This document shows positions 12,225-20,843 of a stretch of DNA of 64,000 nucleotides, piece by piece. A model generated the notes under the pieces. That model was given only the letters and a program-made list of their open reading frames with translations, was not told where the DNA came from and made no database searches. Source of the DNA: Rhodospirillaceae bacterium (lineage in GTDB: Bacteria; Pseudomonadota; Alphaproteobacteria; Rhodospirillales; Rhodospirillaceae); NCBI GenBank assembly GCA_029245025.1, contig JAQWQC010000034.1, forward strand, positions 62,001 through 126,000, written 5' to 3'. Made by a program: the position numbers and the translations under genes. Each line of letters begins with the position of its first letter. The stretch's first letter is position 1.

Positions 12225-14110
12225 TAATTAATCGGGATAACGATCGTATTCGATTGTTTAATCGCCGAGCGGTGGCGCTCGGTGGGGGGCAGTCTCTACT
12301 TATCTCTGCTCTTATAGGTCGTATGTATTACCTGCAAGTGGTCGAAGCCGACCGCTACCGCATGTTAGCGGAAGAGAACCGCATTAACTTGAGACTGTTG
12401 CCGCCACCCCGTGGTCGGGTAATGGATCGGTTCGGAGAGCCACTCGCTGTCAATCGACAGAACTTCAGAGTCCTAATTGTTTCTGAGCAGACACGTGATC
12501 TTGCTGAGACGTTGGACGCTCTTGCGAATGTGATCGATATGTCTGAATACGACCGCGACCGTGTTCAAAAAGAAGTGCGCCGTCGTCGTAGCTTTGTACC
12601 AGTTACGGTCCGCGAGAATTTGAACTGGGAAGAAATGGCGCGTATTCAGGTCAATGCACCTGATCTCCCAGGCGTTATTGTCGATGAAGGTCTCATGCGG
12701 CACTATCCACAAAATCAAACCGCAGCGCATGTTTTGGGCTATGTCTCAAGCGTAGATGAAGATGTCTTGATCGACGACCCGCTACTGCAACTGCCTGGCT
12801 TCCGAATCGGCAAAGCCGGAATGGAGCAAGAATTTGATCTCGTGTTACGCGGCGCTGGAGGCACCAGCCAGGTTGAGGTCAATGCACTCGGTCGGGTGAT
12901 TCGTGAACTCGAGCGGAAAGAGGGTGAAGCTGGTAAGGATCTAATTCTCACCTTGGATCAGCGCTTACAACGCTTTACGGCCGAACGCCTTGGCGCAGAA
13001 AGTGCAGCTAGTGTGGTGATGGATATCCACACCGGCGAAGTGTTAGTTATGGTGTCGACACCGAGCTATGACCCCAACGCATTTAACCGGGGCCTAACCC
13101 AGCGTGAGTGGAACGCTTTGGTTGGGGACCCTCGGGCACCAATGACCAACAAGGCCATCTCGGGCCAGTACTCTCCAGGATCGACTTTTAAAATGATTGT
13201 GGCTTTGGCTGCCCTCGAGCAGGGCGCCATCACCGCTGATCAAACTGTGACGTGTAAAGGATATACAGACCTTGGGTCGCGCCGGGCCCACTGTTGGGAA
13301 GGGCGTGGTCACGGCGCTATGGATATGGTGCAGGCCATTGCGCAGTCTTGTGACGTTTATTTCTACGAAATTGCTAGTCGGGTTGGCGTTGATCGTATAG
13401 CCGAGATGGCGCGCCGACTTGGTCTTGGGTCATCTACCGGTGTTGGTTTGGCTGGCGAACGGGACGGACTAATCCCGACGGAAGCTTGGAAGCGCGCCAC
13501 CCTTGGCGAGTCGTGGCAGAAAGGGGAAACGTTCAACGTCGGTATTGGTCAGGGCCATGTTCTTGCGACACCGTTACAGCTAGCTGTTATGGCGTCTCGC
13601 CTTTCGACAGGTTTAGCTGTTGAGCCAGTGCTGACCCGTCAGATGATGATGGAAGATACAGTTAGGCAGCGGCCGACAAAGCCTTTTGAGGTGCTGGACT
13701 TTGATCCGGCGCATCTCGCTATCGTGCGACTTGGCATGTTCGAAGTTTTGAATGGACCGCGCGGTACGGCGCGGGCATCGCAGTTAAAAATACCCGGCGT
13801 ACAGATGAGCGGCAAGACGGGTACAACACAGGTGAAAAATATTTCCATGGCGGAGCGCGAAGCAGGGTTGCCTGATATCGATGAGATACCCTGGAACGAA
13901 CGTACTCATGCCTTATTTGTGGCGTATGCACCGGAGGAAAACCCCCGTTATGCCCTCTCTGTCATTGTTGAGCACGGAGGCGCTGCCTCCATTGTAGCAG
14001 CTCCCATAGCCCGCGATATAATGACCGAAGTACTGAGGCTAGATCCGTCGCGCAAGCCGCGTATCAATGATGATCAGGTGGCTGTTTCGCAGCCCGGGGC
14101 TCCAGCATGA
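12221..14110 (+). CDS. mrdA: Penicillin-binding protein 2, elongation transpeptidase
   Basis: A class B PBP that cross-links lateral-wall peptidoglycan together with RodA. The 629-residue protein has an N-terminal anchor (residues 16-34), a PBP-dimer domain (RGRVMDRFGEPLAVNR) and a transpeptidase domain. The three catalytic motifs are visible: S321-T-F-K324, S376-C-D378 as the SxN-type motif, and K532-T-G within MSGKTGTTQVK. It overlaps mreD and mrdB by four bases each. Length and motif spacing are normal for PBP2. Confidence 0.96.
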   Translation: MIINRDNDRIRLFNRRAVALGGGQSLLISALIGRMYYLQVVEADRYRMLAEENRINLRLLPPPRGRVMDRFGEPLAVNRQNFRVLIVSEQTRDLAETLDALANVIDMSEYDRDRVQKEVRRRRSFVPVTVRENLNWEEMARIQVNAPDLPGVIVDEGLMRHYPQNQTAAHVLGYVSSVDEDVLIDDPLLQLPGFRIGKAGMEQEFDLVLRGAGGTSQVEVNALGRVIRELERKEGEAGKDLILTLDQRLQRFTAERLGAESAASVVMDIHTGEVLVMVSTPSYDPNAFNRGLTQREWNALVGDPRAPMTNKAISGQYSPGSTFKMIVALAALEQGAITADQTVTCKGYTDLGSRRAHCWEGRGHGAMDMVQAIAQSCDVYFYEIASRVGVDRIAEMARRLGLGSSTGVGLAGERDGLIPTEAWKRATLGESWQKGETFNVGIGQGHVLATPLQLAVMASRLSTGLAVEPVLTRQMMMEDTVRQRPTKPFEVLDFDPAHLAIVRLGMFEVLNGPRGTARASQLKIPGVQMSGKTGTTQVKNISMAEREAGLPDIDEIPWNERTHALFVAYAPEENPRYALSVIVEHGGAASIVAAPIARDIMTEVLRLDPSRKPRINDDQVAVSQPGAPA

Positions 14111-15270
14111 CCGACACCGGGTTTCTTGCGGCACGACTAAGGCGGGGTAATATGACCCTAGCCGAAAAGCTTTGGCAGATGAGTTGGTCATTGGTGTTCT
14201 GGCTTTGCGCTATTGCGACTATCGGATTCTTCATGTTGTACTCGGCTGCCAACGCTAGCTTGGACCCGTGGACCACCCGTCAGGCCATGCGCTTTGGTCT
14301 CGGTTTGGTGATGTTGTTGACCATCGCCATGATCGATATTCGTTTGATAATGCGCTACGCCTATCCGTTCTATGCGATCGTTCTAGCCCTCCTTGTTTTT
14401 GTTGAGGTGCGGGGGGTCGTAGGCGGCGGCGCGCAAAGGTGGATCGACCTCGGCATGATCAATCTTCAACCGTCCGAGTTGATTAAGGTTGCCCTAGTTC
14501 TTGCGCTGGCCCGCTATTTTCATAGCTTAAGTTTGGAGGATACGGGGCGACCGGTTTTTCTAATTGTGCCATTGCTAATGGTGTTCGTTCCAGTGATGCT
14601 CATCTTGCGCCAACCGGATCTCGGAACATCCTTAATGGTTATCATGGGCGCGGGGGTCTTGTTTTTCATGTCGGGAGTCCGCTTGTGGAAATTCATCACG
14701 CTAATCATCACCATGCTGGCCGCCATTCCTGTTGCTTGGCCAATGCTCGCAGAGTACCAGAAAAACCGTGTTCTCACCTTCATCAACCCAGAACGAGACC
14801 CGTTGGGCGCCGGGTATCACATTCTACAATCTAAAATCGCGCTTGGCTCTGGAGGATTGTTCGGTAAAGGGTTTTTGCAGGGTACACAAAGCCACCTGAA
14901 TTTTTTACCGGAGCAACAGACTGACTTTATTTTCACCATGCTCGCAGAAGAGATGGGTCTCGTCGGCGGGGTAACGCTGATCGGGCTCTATGTCATCGTA
15001 CTAATATATGGCTTTGCCATCGCTTTACGCTGCCGCCATCAGTTCGGGCGGCTGGTGGCGATTGGGGTTACTACGACGTTTTTCTTGTACGTCTTTATCA
15101 ACGTCGCCATGGTGATGGGGCTCATTCCCGTGGTTGGTGTGCCGCTGCCCTTAATTTCTTACGGCGGCACGGCGCTGCTGACCATTATGATTTGTATGGG
15201 CCTCTTAATGAGTGTCTACGTCCATCGTGATGTACAGATTGGGGTGCGTGGCGGCTACGACGACGGCTGA
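14107..15270 (+). CDS. mrdB: RodA, SEDS peptidoglycan glycosyltransferase
   Basis: A 387-residue SEDS-family membrane protein that polymerises glycan strands from lipid II with PBP2. About ten membrane helices are visible. Family motifs include GGGAQRWIDLG and QPSELIKVALVLALARYF in the first half, and QTDFIFTMLAEEMGLVGG with GVPLPLISYGGTALLT near the end. It overlaps mrdA by four bases and closes the shape operon. The 120 bases between it and the tRNA contain no clear U-tract hairpin. Confidence 0.96.
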   Translation: MTDTGFLAARLRRGNMTLAEKLWQMSWSLVFWLCAIATIGFFMLYSAANASLDPWTTRQAMRFGLGLVMLLTIAMIDIRLIMRYAYPFYAIVLALLVFVEVRGVVGGGAQRWIDLGMINLQPSELIKVALVLALARYFHSLSLEDTGRPVFLIVPLLMVFVPVMLILRQPDLGTSLMVIMGAGVLFFMSGVRLWKFITLIITMLAAIPVAWPMLAEYQKNRVLTFINPERDPLGAGYHILQSKIALGSGGLFGKGFLQGTQSHLNFLPEQQTDFIFTMLAEEMGLVGGVTLIGLYVIVLIYGFAIALRCRHQFGRLVAIGVTTTFFLYVFINVAMVMGLIPVVGVPLPLISYGGTALLTIMICMGLLMSVYVHRDVQIGVRGGYDDG

Positions 15271-15392
15271 ACTTCTGCCGCACTCCGACTAGCCTATGTA
15301 CGTCGCCCTACTTGCCAGCCCAGTTTCCACCGCCTATAAAGCGCGGCTTCTAAAGATACGATATGTATACTTAAGACCCGATTGCTCAGGTG

Positions 15393-15468
<76 letters not shown>

Positions 15469-15796
15469 ATATCTCAATGACTAAGCTCTCTAATCGACGT
15501 GTTTCGACCTTCCTTGAAACGGCCTAGGTCACAGCTGGGTAATGTGTATTACAGAATTAACACACAAGGCCAAATTTTACTCGACCCCACGTGTGTTGCA
15601 CGACCGTAAAAGCCAATTAGTTGGCTTGGTAGTTGGTTGGTAAAGTTCTTTCATTGAACAAAAACAGCGTCACGACTAACAGTGGAAAGTAATTTCAGCT
15701 AATTGACCCTAGGCTGAACACTGTACGTTTTTCCTGGCATTTGTGCCCCAGAAAGGCCTACTTATTAATCACCTAAAATTAAAAACGAGCCTAAAA
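15469..15796 (+). other. AT-rich intergenic region downstream of tRNA-Lys
   Basis: About 330 bases with no gene I can support. It contains a perfect 7-bp hairpin AAGCCAA-TTAG-TTGGCTT at 15610-15627, not followed by a U-tract. A GTG at 15743 opens an 18-codon in-frame extension of the next gene but has no Shine-Dalgarno, so I leave it as intergenic. No integrase or direct repeat of the tRNA end was recognised. Confidence 0.6.
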
Positions 15797-16543
15797 ATGC
15801 AAGTAAGTGATAAGGCCAAAGTTCTCGACTTAATAAAGAACGGCGTTTTTTACGATGAAAACTCCTTAGAGGATCTATCTGAAGAACTTAGAGCAGATAA
15901 GGAGATTATAATGGCTTGGGTTGAACATATGAGTGATGAAGATGATTTTTCTTACAGACAGTTTGAATACGTAGCCTCAGATTTAGCCGCCGACAACGAA
16001 ATAGTATTACCACTAGTCAGCAAACATGGGAGGGCTCTAGAGTGGGCCTCGGAAAGCCTTAAAAAAAGCAAAGACGTTGCTATGGCAGCGGTAAGAAATA
16101 ACAGCGATGCGCTTGAAGATGTTTACTGGGAGATCCGAGGAGATAGAGAAATAGTTCTGACTGCCTGCAGATCTGAACGGGGCAGATATTCGCTTATTTT
16201 TGTAAGTGATGACGCAGAGTTGATGGGAGACAGAGAGATAGTTTTAGCGGCTGTTCTCAAAAATGGTACCGCTCTGCAATATGCTTCCGAAGACCTCAGG
16301 GGCGATAGAGAGATAGTTTTGACAGCAGTTGAATCGAATGGGCATGCACTAAATTCTGCCGCAGAGAACTTAAAATCTGACATAGAAATTGTGATGAAAG
16401 CATTGAACACAACTAAAAACCTAGGGCACGCGCCCAGAGACATATTAGAATACGTTTCTGAAGAAGTTAAAGCGGACCCGAAAATACAAGCATTTCTAGA
16501 AAGCTTAAGCCCAGAAGAAGAGGGTTTTTCATCACTTTTTTAG
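15797..16543 (+). CDS. DUF4116 repeat protein
   Basis: A 248-residue soluble, acidic protein made mostly of DUF4116-type helical repeats, each of about 25 residues with consensus D.EIVL.AV..NG.AL..ASE.L+. Clear copies include GDREIVLAAVLKNGTALQYA and GDREIVLTAVESNGHALNSA; more diverged ones precede and follow, six or so in all. The function of DUF4116 is not established; such repeats are typical of protein-interaction surfaces. ATG 15797 is chosen because ACGAG lies about 8 bases upstream. The gene is markedly AT-rich compared with the block before the tRNA, suggesting transfer. It stands alone. Confidence 0.82.
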   Translation: MQVSDKAKVLDLIKNGVFYDENSLEDLSEELRADKEIIMAWVEHMSDEDDFSYRQFEYVASDLAADNEIVLPLVSKHGRALEWASESLKKSKDVAMAAVRNNSDALEDVYWEIRGDREIVLTACRSERGRYSLIFVSDDAELMGDREIVLAAVLKNGTALQYASEDLRGDREIVLTAVESNGHALNSAAENLKSDIEIVMKALNTTKNLGHAPRDILEYVSEEVKADPKIQAFLESLSPEEEGFSSLF

Positions 16544-16608
16544 GATCAGAAGAGATTTTTCAATTCACTAGGGCTGACCAGCGAACACCTGGCCAAAAAG
16601 AGGACTAG

Positions 16609-16920
16609 TCGCAAACTGACAAACCGCTACCGCTGCTATACGGAAAGGCACTGCCGAAGAAGGTGCGTGTTAGTAGTGGTAGCGTTCCTGTATTCGGCTC
16701 CAGCGGTATTGTGGGGAGTCATGACACTGCTCTGACAGATTCGCCCGTCGTAATTGTTGGGCGTAAAGGATCTGCTGGAGCGGTCTATCTTTCACAAGTG
16801 CCGTGCTGGCCATCAGAGGGCAGGGCGAGGAAAAAGGACGGCAAATCCCCGACGACTTCTACAGAAAAATTGACGCATGGTCGGCTTCGATCGAATTGTA
16901 AGCCGCATGGCACTGTGTGA
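16609..16920 (+). pseudogene. hsdS: Fragment of type I restriction specificity subunit (HsdS)
   Basis: The open frame from 16609 lacks a proper start and reads LYGKALPKK, then VPVFGSSGIVGSHDTAL, then VVIVGRKGSAGAVYLS and CWP. This is the hallmark opening of an HsdS target-recognition domain (YGK.LP+K.R..G..PV+GS.GI+G.H, then IGRKGS.G.V). Resemblance stops after CWP at about 16815; the remaining codons to the stop look unrelated. One partial recognition domain of about 60 residues is not a working HsdS, which has two domains and about 400 residues, and no hsdM or hsdR is present. I infer a degraded remnant of a type I system beside the tRNA. Confidence 0.72.
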
Positions 16921-17009
16921 GCCTGTAGAAGGGATGCAGGCGTAAACTAACTAAATTTTCCGGAACATCGGTTAATGGGTAGCTTTTTTTTGCCAGCTTC
17001 AATTACGGA

Positions 17010-17600
17010 TTATTGAGGGATTTCATAAGTGATTATTATGTTATCTTCTATATCTATGTAAGCCGTATAGTTAAGGACAGTTTCGTCTGAATCTGACCAC
17101 ATTGCTCTACCTTGACATTCAAGCCTATCTTCTTTGGAAGAGAGGGTCTGTGGTTCGTATATTTGAACTAATGCGAACCCTGCGGTTGCTCGATTTTCTT
17201 CGGACAGAGCGATTATATCGGGTCTCAAGGAGGTGCAATCATAACCGACGCTAACTTCTAGTGGCTCGTAGCCTGTGTATAAATCCAACCCATCAAGACT
17301 CTTGTAAAACGCGAAGGGTATAGTCGTTCCATTAGAGAGTTGAACGTCTGCTTGACAGTTAACGGTGACCTTCCCCGGAACCACGTCCTGGTCTGGAATC
17401 GCCATGATCCCGTTTTCATCAGTCATATATTCGTGATTGAAAAACGCGGATACCTGTACGTCGTTTTCTTTCATTAATTCTATAATTTCTGGCTCTAAAT
17501 TTTTACAAGCTATGTTTGGATCCCTCGGTCCATCGTCACACGCATATAAGAGTGCGATCGATGGGGTCAGCAACAAGAGGCCTCGTTTTAAGTTTTTCAT
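17010..17600 (-). CDS. Predicted lipoprotein with two tandem related halves
   Basis: No family recognised. The 196-residue product starts MKNLKRG (ATG at 17600, GAGTGGA upstream; a TTG two codons earlier is less likely), with a hydrophobic stretch and the lipobox LLYAC giving an acylated Cys at residue 21. The mature part looks like an internal duplication: CKNLEPEIIELMKEN matches CTSLRPDIIALSEEN, and each is followed by a beta-rich stretch with a second Cys in VNCQA or LECQGRA. So two repeats of about 80 residues each carry a Cys pair that could form a disulphide. It lies alone in an AT-rich stretch. Confidence 0.72.
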   Translation of the reverse strand: MKNLKRGLLLLTPSIALLYACDDGPRDPNIACKNLEPEIIELMKENDVQVSAFFNHEYMTDENGIMAIPDQDVVPGKVTVNCQADVQLSNGTTIPFAFYKSLDGLDLYTGYEPLEVSVGYDCTSLRPDIIALSEENRATAGFALVQIYEPQTLSSKEDRLECQGRAMWSDSDETVLNYTAYIDIEDNIIITYEIPQ

Positions 17601-18065
17601 GATCAATTCAATCCACTCTCTACTTCTCGAATTTTTTATAGATCAGGGCAACAAGCATAACTATGATTCTAAGCTTAAACCACATCTTTTCTCCTCACTA
17701 TTTTTTAAACGCTCCTACAATCTCAAAATCCAATTACTTGCCTGCTACTTTGTTTGCCCGCGCGAGAATTCTATGTTTAGCGTTAACTAGTTGAATTAAT
17801 TCCGTCAAAACCTTCCCGTATGCTGTTCGGTTTACTTAGAATCCAGGGCGGTGATCCTTACGACCAAGGACTGTCTTGCTGACACCGCGTCTGCCAGCGA
17901 GAGCATCTATAACTAGTTTTCGCTTAGAATGTAGTCCCAGTCCCAAGATAATACCGTTCTGTCCAGTCCATCGTCGTGCAGTGTCACCATAAAAAATATT
18001 CCTCTAAGTCCGTGTGATAAATAAGCACGAATGCGCTATCATTTATGGGAAACCCAATATTTAGA
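17601..18065 (-). other. Long AT-rich stretch without a supported gene
   Basis: About 465 bases between the lipoprotein start and the amidohydrolase stop. It should hold the lipoprotein promoter. Short open frames exist on both strands but none has a start, ribosome site and recognisable content together. I see no hairpin with U-tract and no repeat array. Confidence 0.5.
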
Positions 18066-19124
18066 TTAAAGCCCGAACAAAGCTTTCGCATTTTCACCTG
18101 CCATGCGCTGTGCCGCACCGTGGGGCAGGTCAGTACGCTCTATTATGAGGCGATGGGCGTCCAGTTCGGTGGACGTGTCGGCGTGACCATAGTCAGTGCC
18201 GATGACCAAATTACTGTCGCCAGCCCATTTTAGAATCGTCGGTAAATCTTCATGGGATTCGCAGGCTACAAACATTCGGTTGTCGGCAAGGGCTGACTCT
18301 ACATTGCGTTTTAGGTCATAGGTTTTCGCGAACCGATCTGCTTTGTTAAGAACAAAAGGCAGCCACATGGAGCCGCCTTCAAGAAAGCCAAATCGCAATG
18401 ATGAATACCGCTGCGGGATATCGCTCATCATCAATGCGTTAAATGCAATAACCATCGGCATAATAAAGGCGACTATGTTACCCTTTTTGCCAGAGGTGTT
18501 TTTCACTTCGTCAAAGCTCGGGCTACCGTTGCCAATGTGCAAAGCAATTGCCATATCCAGCTCCGCTGCTTTAGCAAAGAGCGGGTCATAACGCGGGTCA
18601 TCGATTGTGCCATTACCTTCGTAGCCCCGCAGCATCAGGCCGCACGCCCCTCCCTTGCGACCGTCCTCCATCATGGCGCAGGTGGCTTCTATATTCTTGA
18701 GAGAGGGGACCACGAGCCAGCGTAAACGATCAGCGCGGCTATGACATACATCCGCCATCCAACGGTTATAACTTTTGGCCATGGCCAGTTCAGCGTCGGC
18801 ATGTTCAATAATTGAGCCAAGGAAAAAGCTCGGGATTAATATTTGTGTATCGATACCCAAGTCATTCATATGAGCAATTCGGGCGTCGGGATTTGTCAGG
18901 TCGCGGGTGCCGTCGGGATACCAAGAAGACTCTTGACCACCTTTCATATACATCCGACCATCGGCAAGCCAAAACTCGTGCCCCGCCATAGGGGATTCCC
19001 GCTTGTGGGTAACGGGTGTGTCTGACTTTACGATCTTAGGTCGCAGCGCCTGGTCAGCTTTATTGAAGTACGCCCATGTCTGGTCGCATTCAATAACGTG
19101 CGTGTCTGCGTCAATAACGGCCAT
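18066..19124 (-). CDS. Amidohydrolase-2 family metal-dependent hydrolase/decarboxylase
   Basis: A 352-residue TIM-barrel protein of the amidohydrolase-2 group, which includes ACMSD-type decarboxylases and ring-cleavage product hydrolases. Metal-site motifs in order: DADTHVIE at residues 4-11, LHIGNGSP near residue 195, FLEGGSMWLP near residue 250 and VIGTDYGHAD near residue 310. Members often act on aromatic carboxylates or vinylogous acids, which would suit the surrounding catabolic genes; the substrate is not determinable. It is the last gene of a minus-strand unit with the two genes upstream (20676 to 18066). Confidence 0.88.
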   Translation of the reverse strand: MAVIDADTHVIECDQTWAYFNKADQALRPKIVKSDTPVTHKRESPMAGHEFWLADGRMYMKGGQESSWYPDGTRDLTNPDARIAHMNDLGIDTQILIPSFFLGSIIEHADAELAMAKSYNRWMADVCHSRADRLRWLVVPSLKNIEATCAMMEDGRKGGACGLMLRGYEGNGTIDDPRYDPLFAKAAELDMAIALHIGNGSPSFDEVKNTSGKKGNIVAFIMPMVIAFNALMMSDIPQRYSSLRFGFLEGGSMWLPFVLNKADRFAKTYDLKRNVESALADNRMFVACESHEDLPTILKWAGDSNLVIGTDYGHADTSTELDAHRLIIERTDLPHGAAQRMAGENAKALFGL

Positions 19125-19167
19125 GGAGAGTCCTCATAGAAAAATAGAAGTGCACTTAACTTGCACT

Positions 19168-19857
19168 TTATTCGACATCGCCACTTAGCTCGACCAGATC
19201 ATAGGTTTGGCTGAGCAAGTCCCACCTTAGTCGGGCTGGGACGCAGTCGTTTCCAATCGCCCAAATGTCGATGGGCGGATAATCGGCGACAAGAAATTGA
19301 AAGTGCTCTGTCTTGAATGCGCCCGCTGGAACGGTGATTTCCTCTTCACCGATATATTCGTGGCGCGTAACCGTATCCGAGACTTCTAAATTAGGGCCGG
19401 ACCCCCCGTTTGGTAAATGGGACGATGAAAACGCCATGCCGAGTGTGCTTGGGTCTTTGTCTTTGTCTCGTTTCCAACGGGCCAAGCCCCAGGCATCGCC
19501 ATGGACCGGGTGAGCCCCAAAGGTACGGATGCGGTTTTCTGACTCAAAACTTTGGCGAAAACGTCCTTCCGCCGCGGTAAACCCTTCACACTCTGCGGTG
19601 TGTTCGGTGAAGTGATACCAGGTACTGCCAAACAATGTTTCGTTGATGGTGAGGCGGACAAAAGCGTCGACCGGGTGCCACTGTTCATCCACTGACAACA
19701 CGCAATCCCGTAACAATCGGTCATCGTCCATCTCGCATGTGGCACGCATGGTGCGGGTGCCGTCGGGCTGAATGGTGACGTAGAACATTTCCCGTCCCAT
19801 CTCACCCTTCCTATCCGTAAGGTACAGGACCTTGCCTTGATAGCTGCGGTGTTTCAC
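19168..19857 (-). CDS. Conserved hypothetical, DUF3108-like beta-rich protein (paralogue 1)
   Basis: A 229-residue protein without a signal peptide. I do not recognise a characterised family, though the pattern resembles DUF3108-type beta-rich domains. The core signature is GEEEITVPAGAFKTEHF near residue 175, and HPVHGDAW lies near residue 115. A clear paralogue, with signal peptide, is encoded at 58599-59360 (GTETITVPAGTFETERY). It lies between the alpha/beta hydrolase and the amidohydrolase in one minus-strand unit, 15 bases after the former. Confidence 0.75.
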   Translation of the reverse strand: MKHRSYQGKVLYLTDRKGEMGREMFYVTIQPDGTRTMRATCEMDDDRLLRDCVLSVDEQWHPVDAFVRLTINETLFGSTWYHFTEHTAECEGFTAAEGRFRQSFESENRIRTFGAHPVHGDAWGLARWKRDKDKDPSTLGMAFSSSHLPNGGSGPNLEVSDTVTRHEYIGEEEITVPAGAFKTEHFQFLVADYPPIDIWAIGNDCVPARLRWDLLSQTYDLVELSGDVE

Positions 19858-19872
19858 AAAATGGCGCTCCAG

Positions 19873-20676
19873 CTAAGTGTCGAGGAAATCAAGAACCAAT
19901 GCCGCGACTTCACCAGTGTTGGCATCAAGAAAACCATGAGTCCACCCTAGCAGGTCGTGAACGCGCCCGTTCTTCATTAACGGTGCGGCCCGGGGCGTAT
20001 AGGTCCACAAATCATCCTCTGGATTGAGAACTAGGATGGGGACATTGGCGGCTTCGAGGGCTGCGGCCATATCAAAGTTGAAAGCCGCCCGATGGCCCCA
20101 ATGCATTACCGCATGATTGCGCTGACCTTCGATAAATATTTGCCACCGGCGGGCGTCGTCGGGTTCGTCGCGCCAGAATTCTTTAATGAACTCCCAGCGG
20201 TCCGATAACCCTTTGCCCTTCTCATCGACAGTTTGTGGGGTGTATTGCGCCCGAAAGTCATCGCGTTCTTCTTCAGTGAACACGGTTGCCGAAATCATCA
20301 CCACTTTGCCCACCATGTTTGGGTGGAGGCGCGCAACCTCAAGGGCGGTGAGTGATCCTGTGTGGTAGCCCATGATGTCTACTTTTGTCAGTCCCATTTT
20401 GTCGATAAAGACCGCCATCGCTTTTGCGTAGTCAGCTATTTCCGGTGCGCTTTGCGGCGGTGCGGATTCTCCAAAGCCGGGGGTGTCTGGTGCCAAGGCT
20501 ATGCGGTCGGTTCCCATCTCAACAATGAAGTTGTCCCACACCACGCCGGATAAGGGGCTCGGGTGAAGCAATAGCAGCGGCGTGTGGTCTGTCGCGTCAC
20601 CGCAACTTCGATAGTGAATTTGTCCAAACGGACCGTCGACATACCCGCGGCGCATGGCGTTGTTTGCCTTTGACAT
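19873..20676 (-). CDS. Alpha/beta hydrolase with GYHTG elbow (paralogue 1)
   Basis: A 267-residue alpha/beta hydrolase-fold protein. The oxyanion region LLLLHPSPLSG, then LAPDTPGFGES and the late NPEDDLW and GWTHGFLD segments match the fold, keeping the acid and the catalytic His. The nucleophile elbow, normally G-x-S-x-G, reads GYHTG, so His stands where Ser should be. The second hydrolase at 22082 shows GSHTG. Start ATG 20676 has GGAG upstream; a longer in-frame start at 20769 has none. It is divergent from the flavin monooxygenase at 20844, across 167 bases that should hold both promoters. Confidence 0.87.
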   Translation of the reverse strand: MSKANNAMRRGYVDGPFGQIHYRSCGDATDHTPLLLLHPSPLSGVVWDNFIVEMGTDRIALAPDTPGFGESAPPQSAPEIADYAKAMAVFIDKMGLTKVDIMGYHTGSLTALEVARLHPNMVGKVVMISATVFTEEERDDFRAQYTPQTVDEKGKGLSDRWEFIKEFWRDEPDDARRWQIFIEGQRNHAVMHWGHRAAFNFDMAAALEAANVPILVLNPEDDLWTYTPRAAPLMKNGRVHDLLGWTHGFLDANTGEVAALVLDFLDT

Positions 20677-20843
20677 AACGTTTCGTTCTCCAGTCAGGGC
20701 CGTGCCGCTCGGTGTGCGGCTACGCTGTTGTTTTCTATGACCAACCCGTGGATTGGCAGCAGATTCCATAGGACTCTGGCCTAGGTCGCTTCCTAATCTA
20801 AAACCACAGACAAACGCACGACAATGCTGAAAAGGAAATTGTT

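Noticed and set aside
17836-17997. A 51-codon minus-strand frame reading like a protein C-terminus (ends KTVLGRKDHRPGF)
   Set aside because: No start codon or ribosome site, no family I can name, and an open stretch of this length is expected by chance in AT-moderate DNA.
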